A stretch of 12,439 bases of DNA from positions 1 to 12,439 of the forward strand of contig LSSL01003318.1 of assembly GCA_001953115.1 (NCBI GenBank). Reading direction: 5' to 3'. The translations under genes and the position numbers were made by a program. Below are positions 1 through 9,247 of the stretch, piece by piece. Source of the DNA: Smittium mucronatum. Taxonomy: Eukaryota > Kickxellomycota > Harpellomycetes > Harpellales > Legeriomycetaceae. The notes below the pieces were generated by a model. That model ran no database searches and was not told where the DNA came from. It saw only the letters and a list, made by a program, of their open reading frames with translations. How positions within the stretch are numbered: position 1 is the stretch's first letter; each line of letters opens with the position of its first letter.

Positions 1-40
1 TGTTGGTGTTGGTGTTGGTGTTGGTGTTGGTTTTGGTGTT
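1..40. repeat. (TGTTGG)n hexanucleotide microsatellite at the left edge
   Basis: Five perfect TGTTGG units fill positions 1-30, followed by one variant unit (TTTTGG) and a partial unit before ordinary A+T-rich sequence resumes. The repeat is cut by the window edge, so its true length is unknown. The G pairs on the plus strand could support only a weak two-tetrad quadruplex. Confidence 0.93.
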
Positions 41-1744
41 TATATGCTTTTTTAGAAAATATTTAACGTTTATAATTGCATTGTAGAAAAAAAAACCTAA
101 TAATAATTCAATATCGTTTAGTGAACAGGCTATTGTTGTCTGTTTATGACTTTTACTGTTAAAATACTCGGTTTTTGATATTTTTAGAGCTACTTGTTTG
201 GTGCTTTCTACTGACTGTATAAAGATTTAAGAATTTTTTTTGATTTATTTTCTTATAAAAGAAAGTTTTATTTAAGCCGAAATAAAGGGCTCATGTATTA
301 TCTAAATATTGCAAATATTATGAGTATATAAACAGCTCTTAAATTCTTTATACAAAAAAATTTGTGACTTCGGAAGATTATTTATATTTTTTGGATATAA
401 TTAGGAGAGGCTCGGACCTTATGGCACATCCTGTTTTAATTCATTTTATTTTTAAAAAAACCCGTCTTGGAAGAAGTTTTGAATCCAATATTTGAATTCA
501 TATTCGTTTTTATTATTATTAAAAAAAAGTATGGCATAATTTTATTATTATTTAAAAGTGTTATTTTTTTTCCAAAAATTATTGTGCGATTCTTAAATTA
601 ATTTAATTCCATATAGCCGATAGATCTGTGATTCAAATATACTAAGAGATCAAAATTACCACAAAAAAATCAATTAAACTTAACAATCAATTCAACGAGC
701 TGAATATTAAATCAACTTGGAGATCAAATCTATGCATAATATATACATATTTCAAATATCTTTGGTTTGGAATTTTAATGTATTATAGTCATGTCAAACT
801 GATCCTGTATTTTTATTTTTGCATTACGGAATTTTATTCAAGATAAAGTGATTTGAGCTAAATATTATATGGCTATTTTTAATTAACTGGGGTATTTTTA
901 TTATTTAGGTGTATAAGAATTCTAATACTTCTAAGTGAATATAATTTACTAGTGGGAATACAGAAAATATCAGTTTTTGACAAATATTATATTAATTATC
1001 GAGTTTTAAGTAAGCTCTTTTGGATAGTATTTAAAGTACTTAGTTTCTGAAATCATCTTAATTCATTAAGGAATGGGTTTTTGTGTAATGATTTTTAGGG
1101 GATTACTATTAAAAAACCAAAAAAATAATCCCAATGATTATACTATATAATAACAATTTAAAACAGATTATAAACCTGTTTTATTTGAAATTGATTTAAA
1201 TTTAAATGATTAAATCTAATTGATGCGCAATTTAAACATTAAAAATACAATAAATTGGAATTATACTATTAATATTATTAAAAAAATGAGCAAGAAATAA
1301 AAATATCATTTAGAACTTATCTTTGTACAGATTAAAGCGAAAAAAAGAGAGTAATCTGTGGGTATCAATTCATGAGGAATGCTAAATTTACTTAATTTTT
1401 TTGCTATACGTACGCATAAAAAATAAATCAAATATCATTATCTAATTTGATTGCTGCAGAATATTCAAAATAAGTGAATGAATTTTTATCTAAATAACTT
1501 CAATATTCAAAAAAAAACTTAAATATAATTTAACTGATTCTAATTCAGCATTCGGAATTTATAATTTTTCTAATTATTAACTGACCGTTTTTTTAGGGGA
1601 TGTTTTATCTAGTGAAGTTTAAATTTCAATCCTCGTTCCAGAATCTTTTATTATTCTGTTTAAAATATAGTTAGGCTTTAATCAATTTCTAGTAAAATAT
1701 ATAAACTTTAAATTAGCCAAGATCTTACTATGAACAATCTCAAA
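41..1744. other. A+T-rich desert, no gene seen
   Basis: About 1.7 kb of A+T-rich sequence dense in stops in all frames and in A/T homopolymers. The longest suggestive item is a 24-codon ATG frame at 421-495 (MAHPVLIHF...), too short to support. Small inverted repeats such as ACAGATTA/TAATCTGT (1327-1359) and AAAACAG/CTGTTTT near 1161-1183 are at the level expected by chance in such DNA. I see no RNA gene or transposon motif here. Confidence 0.6.
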
Positions 1745-2010
1745 TCGGCTATGTGCCAATTCCCCCGAATTTGAATCTTCCCTGTCTCATGGCAGCTCAA
1801 ATTTAAATTTTCCCAACCACCAATCTTCCTATTTACTAATCATCACAGTTCCAAAACCTCCCAACTTCGAATATTCACAGTCTATAATGCTTCCAACTTT
1901 GAAACGTAACATTTTCCGATCAAATTTTTTGGAAACTTCACAGTTCACAACCTTCCCAATTTTAAATCAGAATTTCATCCATCTTTACTGATTTCAATAA
2001 AGCAAAGCAA
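1745..2010. repeat. Degenerate minisatellite, unit about 31 bp, C-rich on plus strand
   Basis: A loose motif recurs: CACAG, then a pyrimidine-rich CTTCCCAA-like block, then TTTGAAT. Clear CACAG starts lie at 1844, 1876 and 1939, spaced 32 and 63 bases, that is one and two units of about 31-32 bp. Related blocks without a clean CACAG occur near 1750 and 1820 and possibly on to about 2110. Units agree at roughly two thirds of positions, so this is an old, decayed array. The C-rich, G-poor plus strand differs from the sequence on either side. It shows no open frame. Confidence 0.42.
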
Positions 2011-2428
2011 CTGTTCTTCTTAAATTTGAATAGAAACTAATAATAAATGTGTACATCTTCAGATTAACCTCTTCTCAAATATACCCTCCCTTAATTTGCA
2101 TACTTCAAATAAACTTTACAATAAATCGAAAATAATCCCAGGATAATTCAAACCCAATTATTCTTAGCATAAAAAACATAAATTATTTTCTATATTGCAT
2201 CATTTTGCTTATATTCTCAATTCAAGCACATCCTCAATAAACCATATATTAATATTATCATATTAAAAAAAATTCTTAGTTCAAATTATGGAAAAAAATT
2301 ATTTGAAAACATAGTTTCTTTGGTAATTTGGCCACATATTGTTATCAAATATTATTTTTTTGTATTTTGAAATAAATCCGTGTTATAATAAAAATTTTAC
2401 TTGATTTTTTATGAAAAAATAACTATAT

Positions 2429-2614
2429 TCACATATTTAGCTGGTATTCGCTTTTAGAAATCAAATATATTCTAAATTTTAGCAGATGGTCGGCTGAATA
2501 CTCAGGTCGAACGACGCATAGATAAAATAAACCTGAAAAATTATTGTGTTGATCTGAAAAAAAGATAATATATTTGTGATCGCGGGAAGCATGATAATAG
2601 CTCAATCTACACAA
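2429..2614 (-). pseudogene. Short open frame weakly resembling a retroelement integrase core (tentative)
   Basis: A frame of about 61 codons with no convincing ATG start. Its pattern HKYIIFFSDQHNNFSGLFYL, followed by a charged segment and ADHLLKF, resembles the start of a retrotransposon (copia-like) integrase core: a hydrophobic strand ending in a catalytic Asp, a Ser/Phe turn, an aromatic strand and an amphipathic helix. A second frame just downstream on the same strand (about 2340-2400) gives VKILL, a stop, then HGFISKYK, where such enzymes have their second Asp-Asn-Gly block; that Asp would be lost. I see no reverse transcriptase, protease, gag or LTR nearby. The match rests on pattern alone and may be chance. 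If real, it is a small inactive fragment. Confidence 0.25.
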
Positions 2615-2782
2615 ACCGACTTTTCTTTAGACTTAAAGCTAAAAAAAAATATTATTGAGTGATGTATTCGACATATATTTCTCATTTTAAATCTCAAAAA
2701 ATTATAAATGGATTTTTAATGAGTATAAAAGAATACCAAAATATTTATTTAAAGAAATTAGACTTTATTAGAAATTTATAAA

Positions 2783-2962
2783 ATGATTGTGTGTAAAATG
2801 GGGGAAGAGTACTGTGGTGTTGTTGCATTATCTATTGTACATGAGTATCATAAAAATAATAGAAAATTAAACTCTATATTAGCTAACTCTTCCCCAATTA
2901 TGCGTAGGGAAAGTTCTAATTCTGTGACCTCTATATCCATAAAAACTACATTCTTTCAGTAA
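2783..2962 (+). CDS. Unrecognised 59-codon ORF
   Basis: ATG at 2783, stop TAA at 2960-2962; the frame is open back to 2762. The predicted peptide starts MIVCKMGEEYCGVVALSIVH and ends in a Ser/Thr-rich tail (SSNSVTSISIKTTFFQ). Its amino-acid mix is more balanced than the Lys/Ile/Asn/Phe-rich shadows typical of this window, which is the only reason to list it. I recognise no domain, signal peptide or membrane segment. A 10-bp inverted repeat (GGGGAAGAGT at about 2802, ACTCTTCCCC at about 2886) lies inside it, so the stretch could instead be a small hairpin or MITE-like element. It could also be a chance frame or an exon fragment. Confidence 0.2.
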   Translation: MIVCKMGEEYCGVVALSIVHEYHKNNRKLNSILANSSPIMRRESSNSVTSISIKTTFFQ

Positions 2963-3567
2963 AGTCATATACATAAATTCACGTGATAACGGATTCCGTT
3001 TTATTGAGGATTATTTTACCTTATTTAAATTTTTTTGGTCTCCCTCTTTTTTTCTGAGACAGCTGAGAAATATCTACTTGTAACATTAAATTTTTAAAGT
3101 CTTAAAACCGTTAATATTCAAAAAAATCCACAAATTCAAGAAGTCTGACAAAAATTCTGTAGTACGCATCTAATTCAAGTTTTAATTAATTTATTTTTTT
3201 CAATGGAATAAATGGTCTCTAATTTTAAAAAAAATTGGCAGAATTTGGGTTTTAAGTAACCGAAAGCTATCTATCTCCATCTGGTTAATAATTGCACCAT
3301 TTTTTAAATGCACATTTATTTCTTGTGAGGATGGGTGACCCATAGTTTTTCAAAAATATTTTCGAATTCAGGTGAGTAGTCTGATTATTTTGGATTTAAA
3401 ATGATCTTGTATTGAACTTTTATCTTACTAAGAGTATACAAAGATATTTTTTTATTTAATAATCCTATACATAATCCTTTAGAGATAATGAGGTGTCTTT
3501 TGAAAATTTATCTCAATACTTAATTCAACGTTTATTTCAGGCTTTTTTTACAACTAAATTTACAGTT
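2963..3567. other. Non-coding stretch with splice-like signals
   Basis: No supported gene. On the plus strand a full consensus 5' splice site, CAG|GTGAGT, occurs at 3368-3376, and a good acceptor, TTTATTTCAG|G, ends at 3540, which would define an intron of about 170 bases. The sequence before 3368 has stops in every frame within about 40 bases, so no exon can be supported. The right part of the stretch is also where the C-terminal tail of element A (minus strand) would lie; a weak continuation is readable at about 3480-3535. Confidence 0.4.
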
Positions 3568-4697
3568 TTAATTTTTTTTTAAAAAATCACCCGTCGAATC
3601 ATTTAAATAATTTTTTAGTGCTGAATGCGTTCCTTCCGCTCTAGATGATGTTTTTTTTTCATAATTCATATTGTTATCAACACACTTACTTATAAGTTTT
3701 TCTTTATAAAGAAATTGTTTAAAAATAATATTTCTGTGAAGATCCTTGTATACTGATATACCCAAATTAAATTTCATTAGATTGCTTCGACTAAACGAAT
3801 AATTTTGAGAATTTATCAGAGTTCGCCACAATTTTTTAATTTACTCTTGTTATCTTTTAGGGATATTGTATTTTTTCATTTTAGATACAACATTTTTTTT
3901 ATACGCCATAGACACAATATATTTTTGCTCCTCGGGAAAAATTTTTTTCCAGAGCATTTATTAATGCTATTTCTCTTTCAGTAAGGATTAATTTTAGAAA
4001 TTTATGTCTTTAAATATCTCTGCAATGTTTCTGAATGCTCAAGTATAGTACTCTTTAGTTTGAAATTAAATAAAGCAGAAACATTAGTAAAAGCTTTTCG
4101 TTGTACTTAAAATTACAACAGCCTGTATAACAGGATTATAAACTGTATTTTTTTTATAATTTCAACCAATTAATAATATAATTGGACTATTTCTGGTAAG
4201 CTTTTTTTTTTTTAAAAGAAAATAGCAGGAATGATATATTAAAAAATTAATCGATTTTGATCCTAATGAGCACTTTTTCTCTCTCAAGGGTATCTAAAAG
4301 AGCTTGTATAGGTGCACTAAAATCGATCTTTTCTTTCTTTAATTTTTGAATTTATATATATAATTGCTTTGGAATACAAAAAATTCTGGTGATTTTAGAG
4401 GATGTTCGTTAAAATTTCTCTAAATGCTATCCCTGATTCATAAGAAACCGAAAAACCTGAAATTTAATTTGAAATCAAAAATTTACGATTGTAAAAATAG
4501 ATGGCCTCCTTTTACAGCTCATGATTATACTCCGAATTAAAGAATTTATAAATACAGTTTTTTTCTTTGTTTTTCATAACTTTGATCATGAATGGGCTTT
4601 TTTTATGGTTCCAGACCTATTTTTTCCTTCAGATATACCTTTTTTTGGTGCTCCTATTAGGTCCCAGACTTTTCAAAAACAGAATAAACCATGTATT
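3568..4697 (-). pseudogene. Element A: decayed FAR1-type MULE transposase
   Basis: Mutator-like transposase remnant, reading from 4697 down to 3568 through several frames. Segments in order: 4632-4697 and 4515-4610 in one frame, a FAR1-like zinc domain with SPFMIKVM (normally CPF) and FFNSEYNHEL (normally HNHEL); 4381-4421, NEHPLKSPE; 4250-4318, APIQALLDTLEREK; 3998-4170, the first catalytic block as NYKKNTVYNPVIQA then STTKSF, where the Asp before the TYKTN-like motif reads Gly followed by a stop; 3902-4000, LILTEREIALINALEKNF, where the usual TDRE second Asp is Glu; 3568-3831, WRTLINSQNYSFSR through KTSSRAEGTHSALKNYL to DSTGDF, the highly typical SRxExxHxxLKxYL block of this lineage. About 375 codons in all, near a normal core length. 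At least four frame changes and many stops show it is dead. I could not define its terminal inverted repeats. FAR1-type MULE is well supported; exact ends are not. Confidence 0.78.
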
Positions 4698-5638
4698 TAT
4701 TGGAATTTTTTATTTTTATGTCGAATTTAATTTATTTTAAATTCGGTTCTAATACGATTTAATGTTAAAAAATACCATAGTTTAATTCAAAACACCCAAA
4801 TTTATTGATTAACCCCAAATATATACAAAAAAAATCCATAAACATGTTATACAGAATTAATTAATAACCGAAATTGGTTGAAAATATCCTATTCATTGTT
4901 TAATTCAGAAATCTAAATTTGATATGGTCAGACACTGATAACCCTGCTTCACGATTATTTCGATGAAAATTTTCATATTTCAGATAAACTAGGATCAAAC
5001 TTTTTATTAATCTTAATATAAAATGTTAGCCATTCCTCATTTTCATTTTGTTCTATTTTCGAATAAAAAATTCCTTTAAACAAAAAAATATCTCTAGAAC
5101 GGATCTGAACCGATATTTAAGAAAAAACCAAGCATAGTAAGTCAAATTTAGCCAATTTGAATATATGTACGATAAATAACAGTATCTATTTTTATTAAAA
5201 ATATAAATTTGAAAGAAAACAAGCTTATACTCATTAAATTTTTATTTTGATACATTATTAAGATTAGTTAAGCAATAATAAATCAATAAACCTATACCTC
5301 AAGCCGAAATAAATCAAAAGAAATCAATCAAGGATACATCTAATTATAATTCTGGGAGTATATGAATAATTTTCACACCGTTTATTAACTTTAAAAACAT
5401 TAATAAATAAACCAAATACGGATATATATATATATATATTTAATATTAAATAAAACTTCTGCATTCCTTTGTCTAGTTATATTAATTATTAATTATTTAT
5501 TCATAGTATCATGAAAAAATACCGTAAATTTTATTTTATTGAGTATTATAATAGAAATGATTTGTATTTTGTTCAATTTTTGATATAAAAAGATAAATAA
5601 AATGATAGCTATAACCATTGAAATTCAATAAATGAACT
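4698..5638. other. A+T-rich spacer between elements A and B, no gene seen
   Basis: About 0.9 kb with stops in all frames. It contains one (AT)n tract and many A/T runs. I looked for MULE termini bordering A and B and could not identify a convincing inverted-repeat pair. No RNA gene motif was found. Confidence 0.55.
5422..5439. repeat. (AT)9 dinucleotide microsatellite
   Basis: Nine uninterrupted AT units in A+T-rich spacer DNA, between elements A and B. Self-complementary and able to extrude as a hairpin, but of a length common in such genomes. Confidence 0.9.
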
Positions 5639-6844
5639 TCTTTTTATCATTTTTGGCCTTCCTAGCTTTTTACTTTGTTTCAGCAGGGCTATAAATTAGT
5701 TCGCTTTTACCGATGCCAATTAAAAAGTGGTACATATGATGGCACTTTTTTTTTTCTTTAATAATTCTTTAAGTGAGCAATTTGCATCCTCCAAGCCTTT
5801 TATAAAATCCTTTGGGTATATAAAGGTATAATTTCAAAAAAATTCATCATTGAGTCGAATTTTTCAAACTGCAATTTATCCAGCTTATTCATTATAAAAA
5901 ACAATACCTCCTCGCTTAAAATAAATTCATAATAAGATAAACAGTCAATAATTTTTTCCCCCTTTAGTTCTAATATCTAATATCTTTTTTTCGTAAGTCG
6001 ATATCCCGTTGTATTCTATATTTTGAAGGTTTGACAAATAAAAAGTTTCAGAATCATTGATAATATCTTTGGAAAACTCTAAAAATTTCAAGATGTACGA
6101 TACGCAATATCTGGCAATTTTTTTTTTAGTTTTCTATTAAAACTTTCCAAAGAGTTGTTAGTAGAAGGTCCAAAAACACGGTATCCTGCATAACAATTTC
6201 TATTTTTTTCGAAATTTTTATTAGATATTTTATCAAGCTTTTCCGCTAAAATGCCAAAAAAAAATCAGTTTAGAAACAAATGATTTTGTTGAAAGATCAA
6301 ACATATCCTTATTATCACTCAGTTGTATTTTGCGTATATCTTGGTAAATATTCATCAAAAATATCTTTTTTTCTCCTTAATATATCTTTTATGATTTTTG
6401 AAGAATGAAAAAGCAATTGGTTCTTTTGATATTATGTGTAAAATCTTTCAAGGCTTTTTTCTATTCGTGGTGCGAAATTGGCAGCCGTATTATCAAAAGT
6501 TATATCTAAACCCAATCTCTACGATTCTTCTAAAAGAGTGTTTAGTATCCATCATAAAATTCTGTATCATCTTTGATTATTACAGCAATTCTATTAATAA
6601 AAAATATTGGCCTGTATCTGTAATTTCTGATATTATTACCAGATATATACCTTTAATAAGTTTAAAGGTTGAATCTAAATGCAAATTATTGGCTTTTGAA
6701 ATTCAAATGGAAATTTTATCAGGAATTGCCATCGCTTCGATATAGTCAGGGGTAGCTAAATAATTACAAACATTTGCAAAAGACGAATTTTCAGATTTTC
6801 TCAATTGCTAGCACTTTTTTTCGAGCATGGTTGTGGTTGTGGTT
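5639..6844 (-). pseudogene. Element B: decayed FLYWCH/SWIM-type MULE transposase
   Basis: Mutator-like transposase remnant read from 6844 down to 5639; its N-terminus may reach about 7110. Segments: 6794-6844, HNHNHARKKVLAIEKI, the HxH end of a FLYWCH finger and its linker; 6583-6780, SSFANV-like linker then LHLDSTFKLIKGIYLVII, the first catalytic block with its Asp intact; 6468-6494, FDNTAANFAP, probable second catalytic Asp, running on to about 6315 (RRKKDIFDEYLPRY); 6091-6255, ILAEKLDKIS to CYAGYRVFGPSTNNSLESF then NRKLKKK, the hallmark W/YxGY..PSTNNxLExxN block; 5945-6088, FLEFSKDIINDSE; 5800-5975, a poorly conserved helical part; 5670-5747, CHHMYHFLIGIGKSELIYSP, resembling the second half of a SWIM finger (CxH); 5639-5671, KKLGRPKMIKRS, the basic GRPK tail usual after SWIM. 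Frames change at least five times, with stops inside. The FLYWCH cysteines are not readable. It runs in the same direction as A and C. Confidence 0.82.
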
Positions 6845-8810
6845 GTAGTTATTTGTTTTAAGTTAATGTATTTCTGGTTTTAGTTTCATCTCATTTAATA
6901 GTATTTTTTGTGTCTACTGATATTTTATAATTTGATTTGGAGTAAATAAATCCGCTCTATGCTATATAAACTAGTTTTTGATGCAAAAATCATCAGTTCC
7001 AATACAAATTTCCAAGTTTTTTTTTAGAACAGGTACATTTTTCTCCCATTTTATACTATTTTTCAACTCCAAGATCACCTGTATAAGTATAAGTTTTTGG
7101 GGTTTTGCGGCAATAAATAGTGTTTTTTGTAATTTTTGAAAAATCCTGAATTTTGACCTTCATGCTTTGTATGATACTTTTAGGATTGCTATGGATAAAT
7201 TAAATCCAATTTATTCTCGAAGCACTGATTTTTTTAAAATATTAAACAAAATAAGTTAAAAAAAGATTTATAAAATTGTGTATTAATTTATTCACACCAT
7301 ATAAACAAATATTTATATAAATTTCATATATATATTCTATATTTTTTATTTTATATCGCTTTTTTTTATTATGGAGCTTCAATCATCAAACAAAAATTAT
7401 TATTGTTTATCAATCATTTCGGTGTTTTTTTACACATCAAATTGTTATTAAACGTGTTTTAAACAGCTTGTTCTAATATTTTAAACTTTTTATGAATCTA
7501 TTTTACTCGGTAGGTTTATTTTTTGTTCCAAAAAAAATAGTTTTAAAAACCATATTTAAGCCATTTGAATAAGTATTATTTAATATAAGAAATGACAAAA
7601 TATCGATGGGTGATTTTTAAACAATTGTGGATAAAAAAGTGCTTTTTGAAACAAAATTTTGGAGATATTCGATTAAATAAGGTTATTTTTAGAAAAAATG
7701 AATATTTCAAAATAATTTTGGTTTTTCTGATGAAAATTTATGATTAATATTAACTAACCGTTCTAATATCATTTATTAAATCAAATATATTTCGGTATTC
7801 TTTTATCATTGAATCATAAGTATATGGAAAACAGAGACAGAAGAAAAGTATGAATTTAATTTATATTTAAAAATCATATAAAATTTGATACGACATCAGA
7901 AATAATTTGGGTTTTCTCTATATTTGATTATTTTTCTTTTTAAAATAATCTGCAGCTATTAAATTAGCCAATGGATATTAGATTTATTTTTTATGCGTGC
8001 GTTTTGCAATAAGCTGACGCGATTTAGTTATTTGGGAGATTCTTGTCAAGAACAGACTTATTTTTACTGTGTAAACCATTGGCTACACTTGGATTTATTT
8101 AAATCCAGACCAATAAATATAGAGAAACATACTGGCTCTAATAAATTTTCAAAATTTTACCAATAGAAAACTAGCTTCTAAATATATAATTTGAATTACC
8201 CAATAAATCTATTAAATTATCTTAGCACCATATTTCCAAATCAGGAAAGTGGTAAAAATTTAGTAGGAAAGTGTTTGGTCTTACAGAGAATCTCTCATTT
8301 AACCACTAAGATTTGAAATACTCGTTAAAATTACCGAAGATCACCAAATTTGTAATCTAATCACTTTTTGAAAAAATAGATTCACTCTATATTTTTTTAC
8401 ATAACATCAGAATTTAAATTTGGGAAGTTCAAGCTATTTTTACACTTTTCCTACACAAGACATTTTTTCACAAAATTTTGTAAAAGGAGAAATCAGGAAC
8501 TCAAATTTTTTTTACAGCAATCCGCAAACTAAAAAAAATGTGAATTAATATTTTTTTTTAGTAAAAAATTTAATAATAATTATCTTTAAGCACTATTTGT
8601 TATAGTTTCAATTGTCTTTATTTCACAAAAAGTAAGAAAGAATTGAAATTAATGAATATTATTCTTGATAATTATTTATTTATAAAAAAATCCAGGATAA
8701 AATGCTAGAATGGAAATAGATAAGATAAAAGGAAATGAATTCATTTTTTTTAGACAAATTTTATTGGAAGGTAGTATTGATCTACTGGGTGTGAGTTAAT
8801 CTATATTTTC

Positions 8811-8812
<2 letters not shown>
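6845..8812. other. A+T-rich region upstream of element B, no intact gene
   Basis: The first 250 bases or so (to about 7110) probably hold the decayed N-terminus of element B on the minus strand, with readable scraps (CTCSKKKLGNLYWN near 7010-7060) but no clear FLYWCH cysteine pair. Beyond that I see no gene. A 50-codon ATG frame at about 7592-7744 (MTKYRWVIFKQLW...) is not recognisable and is Lys/Phe/Ile-rich, as expected by chance. A 9-bp inverted repeat, AGCCAATGG/CCATTGGCT (7966-8084), encloses a locally less A+T-rich patch. Confidence 0.5.

Positions 8813-8880
<68 letters not shown>
8813..8880. repeat. (ATA)n trinucleotide microsatellite, about 23 units
   Basis: Sixty-eight bases of perfect ATA repeat with no interruption, which suggests recent expansion and likely length polymorphism. 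It lies about 18 bases beyond the stop that ends the C-terminal frame of element C, on that element's downstream side. Confidence 0.96.
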
Positions 8881-8881
<1 letters not shown>

Positions 8882-8897
8882 CTAAAGCATAATTATT

Positions 8898-9120
8898 TTA
8901 TGTAAAGAGATCGATTTCATTTGCTTTTCTGATTGAACCCCCTTTCCCCCTTTTATTAATCACTGAGTCTATAAGCCCAAGTTTTTTGATGAAATTCAAG
9001 TACTGATATATACTTACATTATTGTTTCTTATGAAACTTTCTACAAGAAAAAATGATGTCTTTATATGATTCATTATGAGATTTTCTCTCAACATCACAT
9101 AAACATATAAAATTGTCCCA
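8898..9120 (-). pseudogene. Element C, C-terminal SWIM zinc finger and basic tail
   Basis: One frame reads WDNFICLCDVERK from 9120, then SCRKFHKKQ, a stop, and CKYISVLEF at 8999-9048. This is the pattern CxCxnCxH of a SWIM finger (usual text: C-C..F.K...CKHI..L), with the last His changed to Tyr (CKYI). A second frame, open from 9098 to 8898, gives KKLGLIDSVINKRGKGGSIRKANEI, matching the short basic linker and GRGRPRKA-like tail that follow SWIM in MULE transposases. The frame ends in TAA at 8898-8900. SWIM domains are thought to bind DNA or protein partners. The two frames overlap, so a small insertion or deletion lies between about 8990 and 9030. Confidence 0.68.
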
Positions 9121-9247
9121 TTTTGTCAAAATACGAGAGAAATTTCGAAATAATTTTTCACTTCACATAATCTCCGTCTACACCCAAATCTTCACAGTAA
9201 GCGAGTATAGAAAAAAGCTTGAATGTAAAATTTAATGTTATTTCTTT

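Noticed and set aside
4521..4730. 69-codon plus-strand open frame, Phe-rich
   Set aside because: It lies opposite the FAR1-like domain of element A; Phe runs come from poly-A coding on the other strand.
274..5312. Shared string AAGCCGAAATAAA at about 274 and 5300
   Set aside because: About one 13-base match or more is expected by chance in 12 kb of this composition, and no flanking similarity is seen.
6398..6745. 115-codon plus-strand open frame
   Set aside because: It lies opposite the catalytic core of element B, whose minus-strand motifs (LHLDSTFKL, FDNTAANF) explain the sequence. It is a shadow frame.
7592..7744. 50-codon ATG frame starting MTKYRWVIFKQLW
   Set aside because: No recognisable family and a composition expected from A+T-rich chance frames.
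7966..8105. Inverted repeat AGCCAATGG/CCATTGGCT and hairpin GGATTTA-TT-TAAATCC
   Set aside because: A 9-bp pair over 119 bases and a 7-bp hairpin are within chance expectation here, and no other transposon sign is present.
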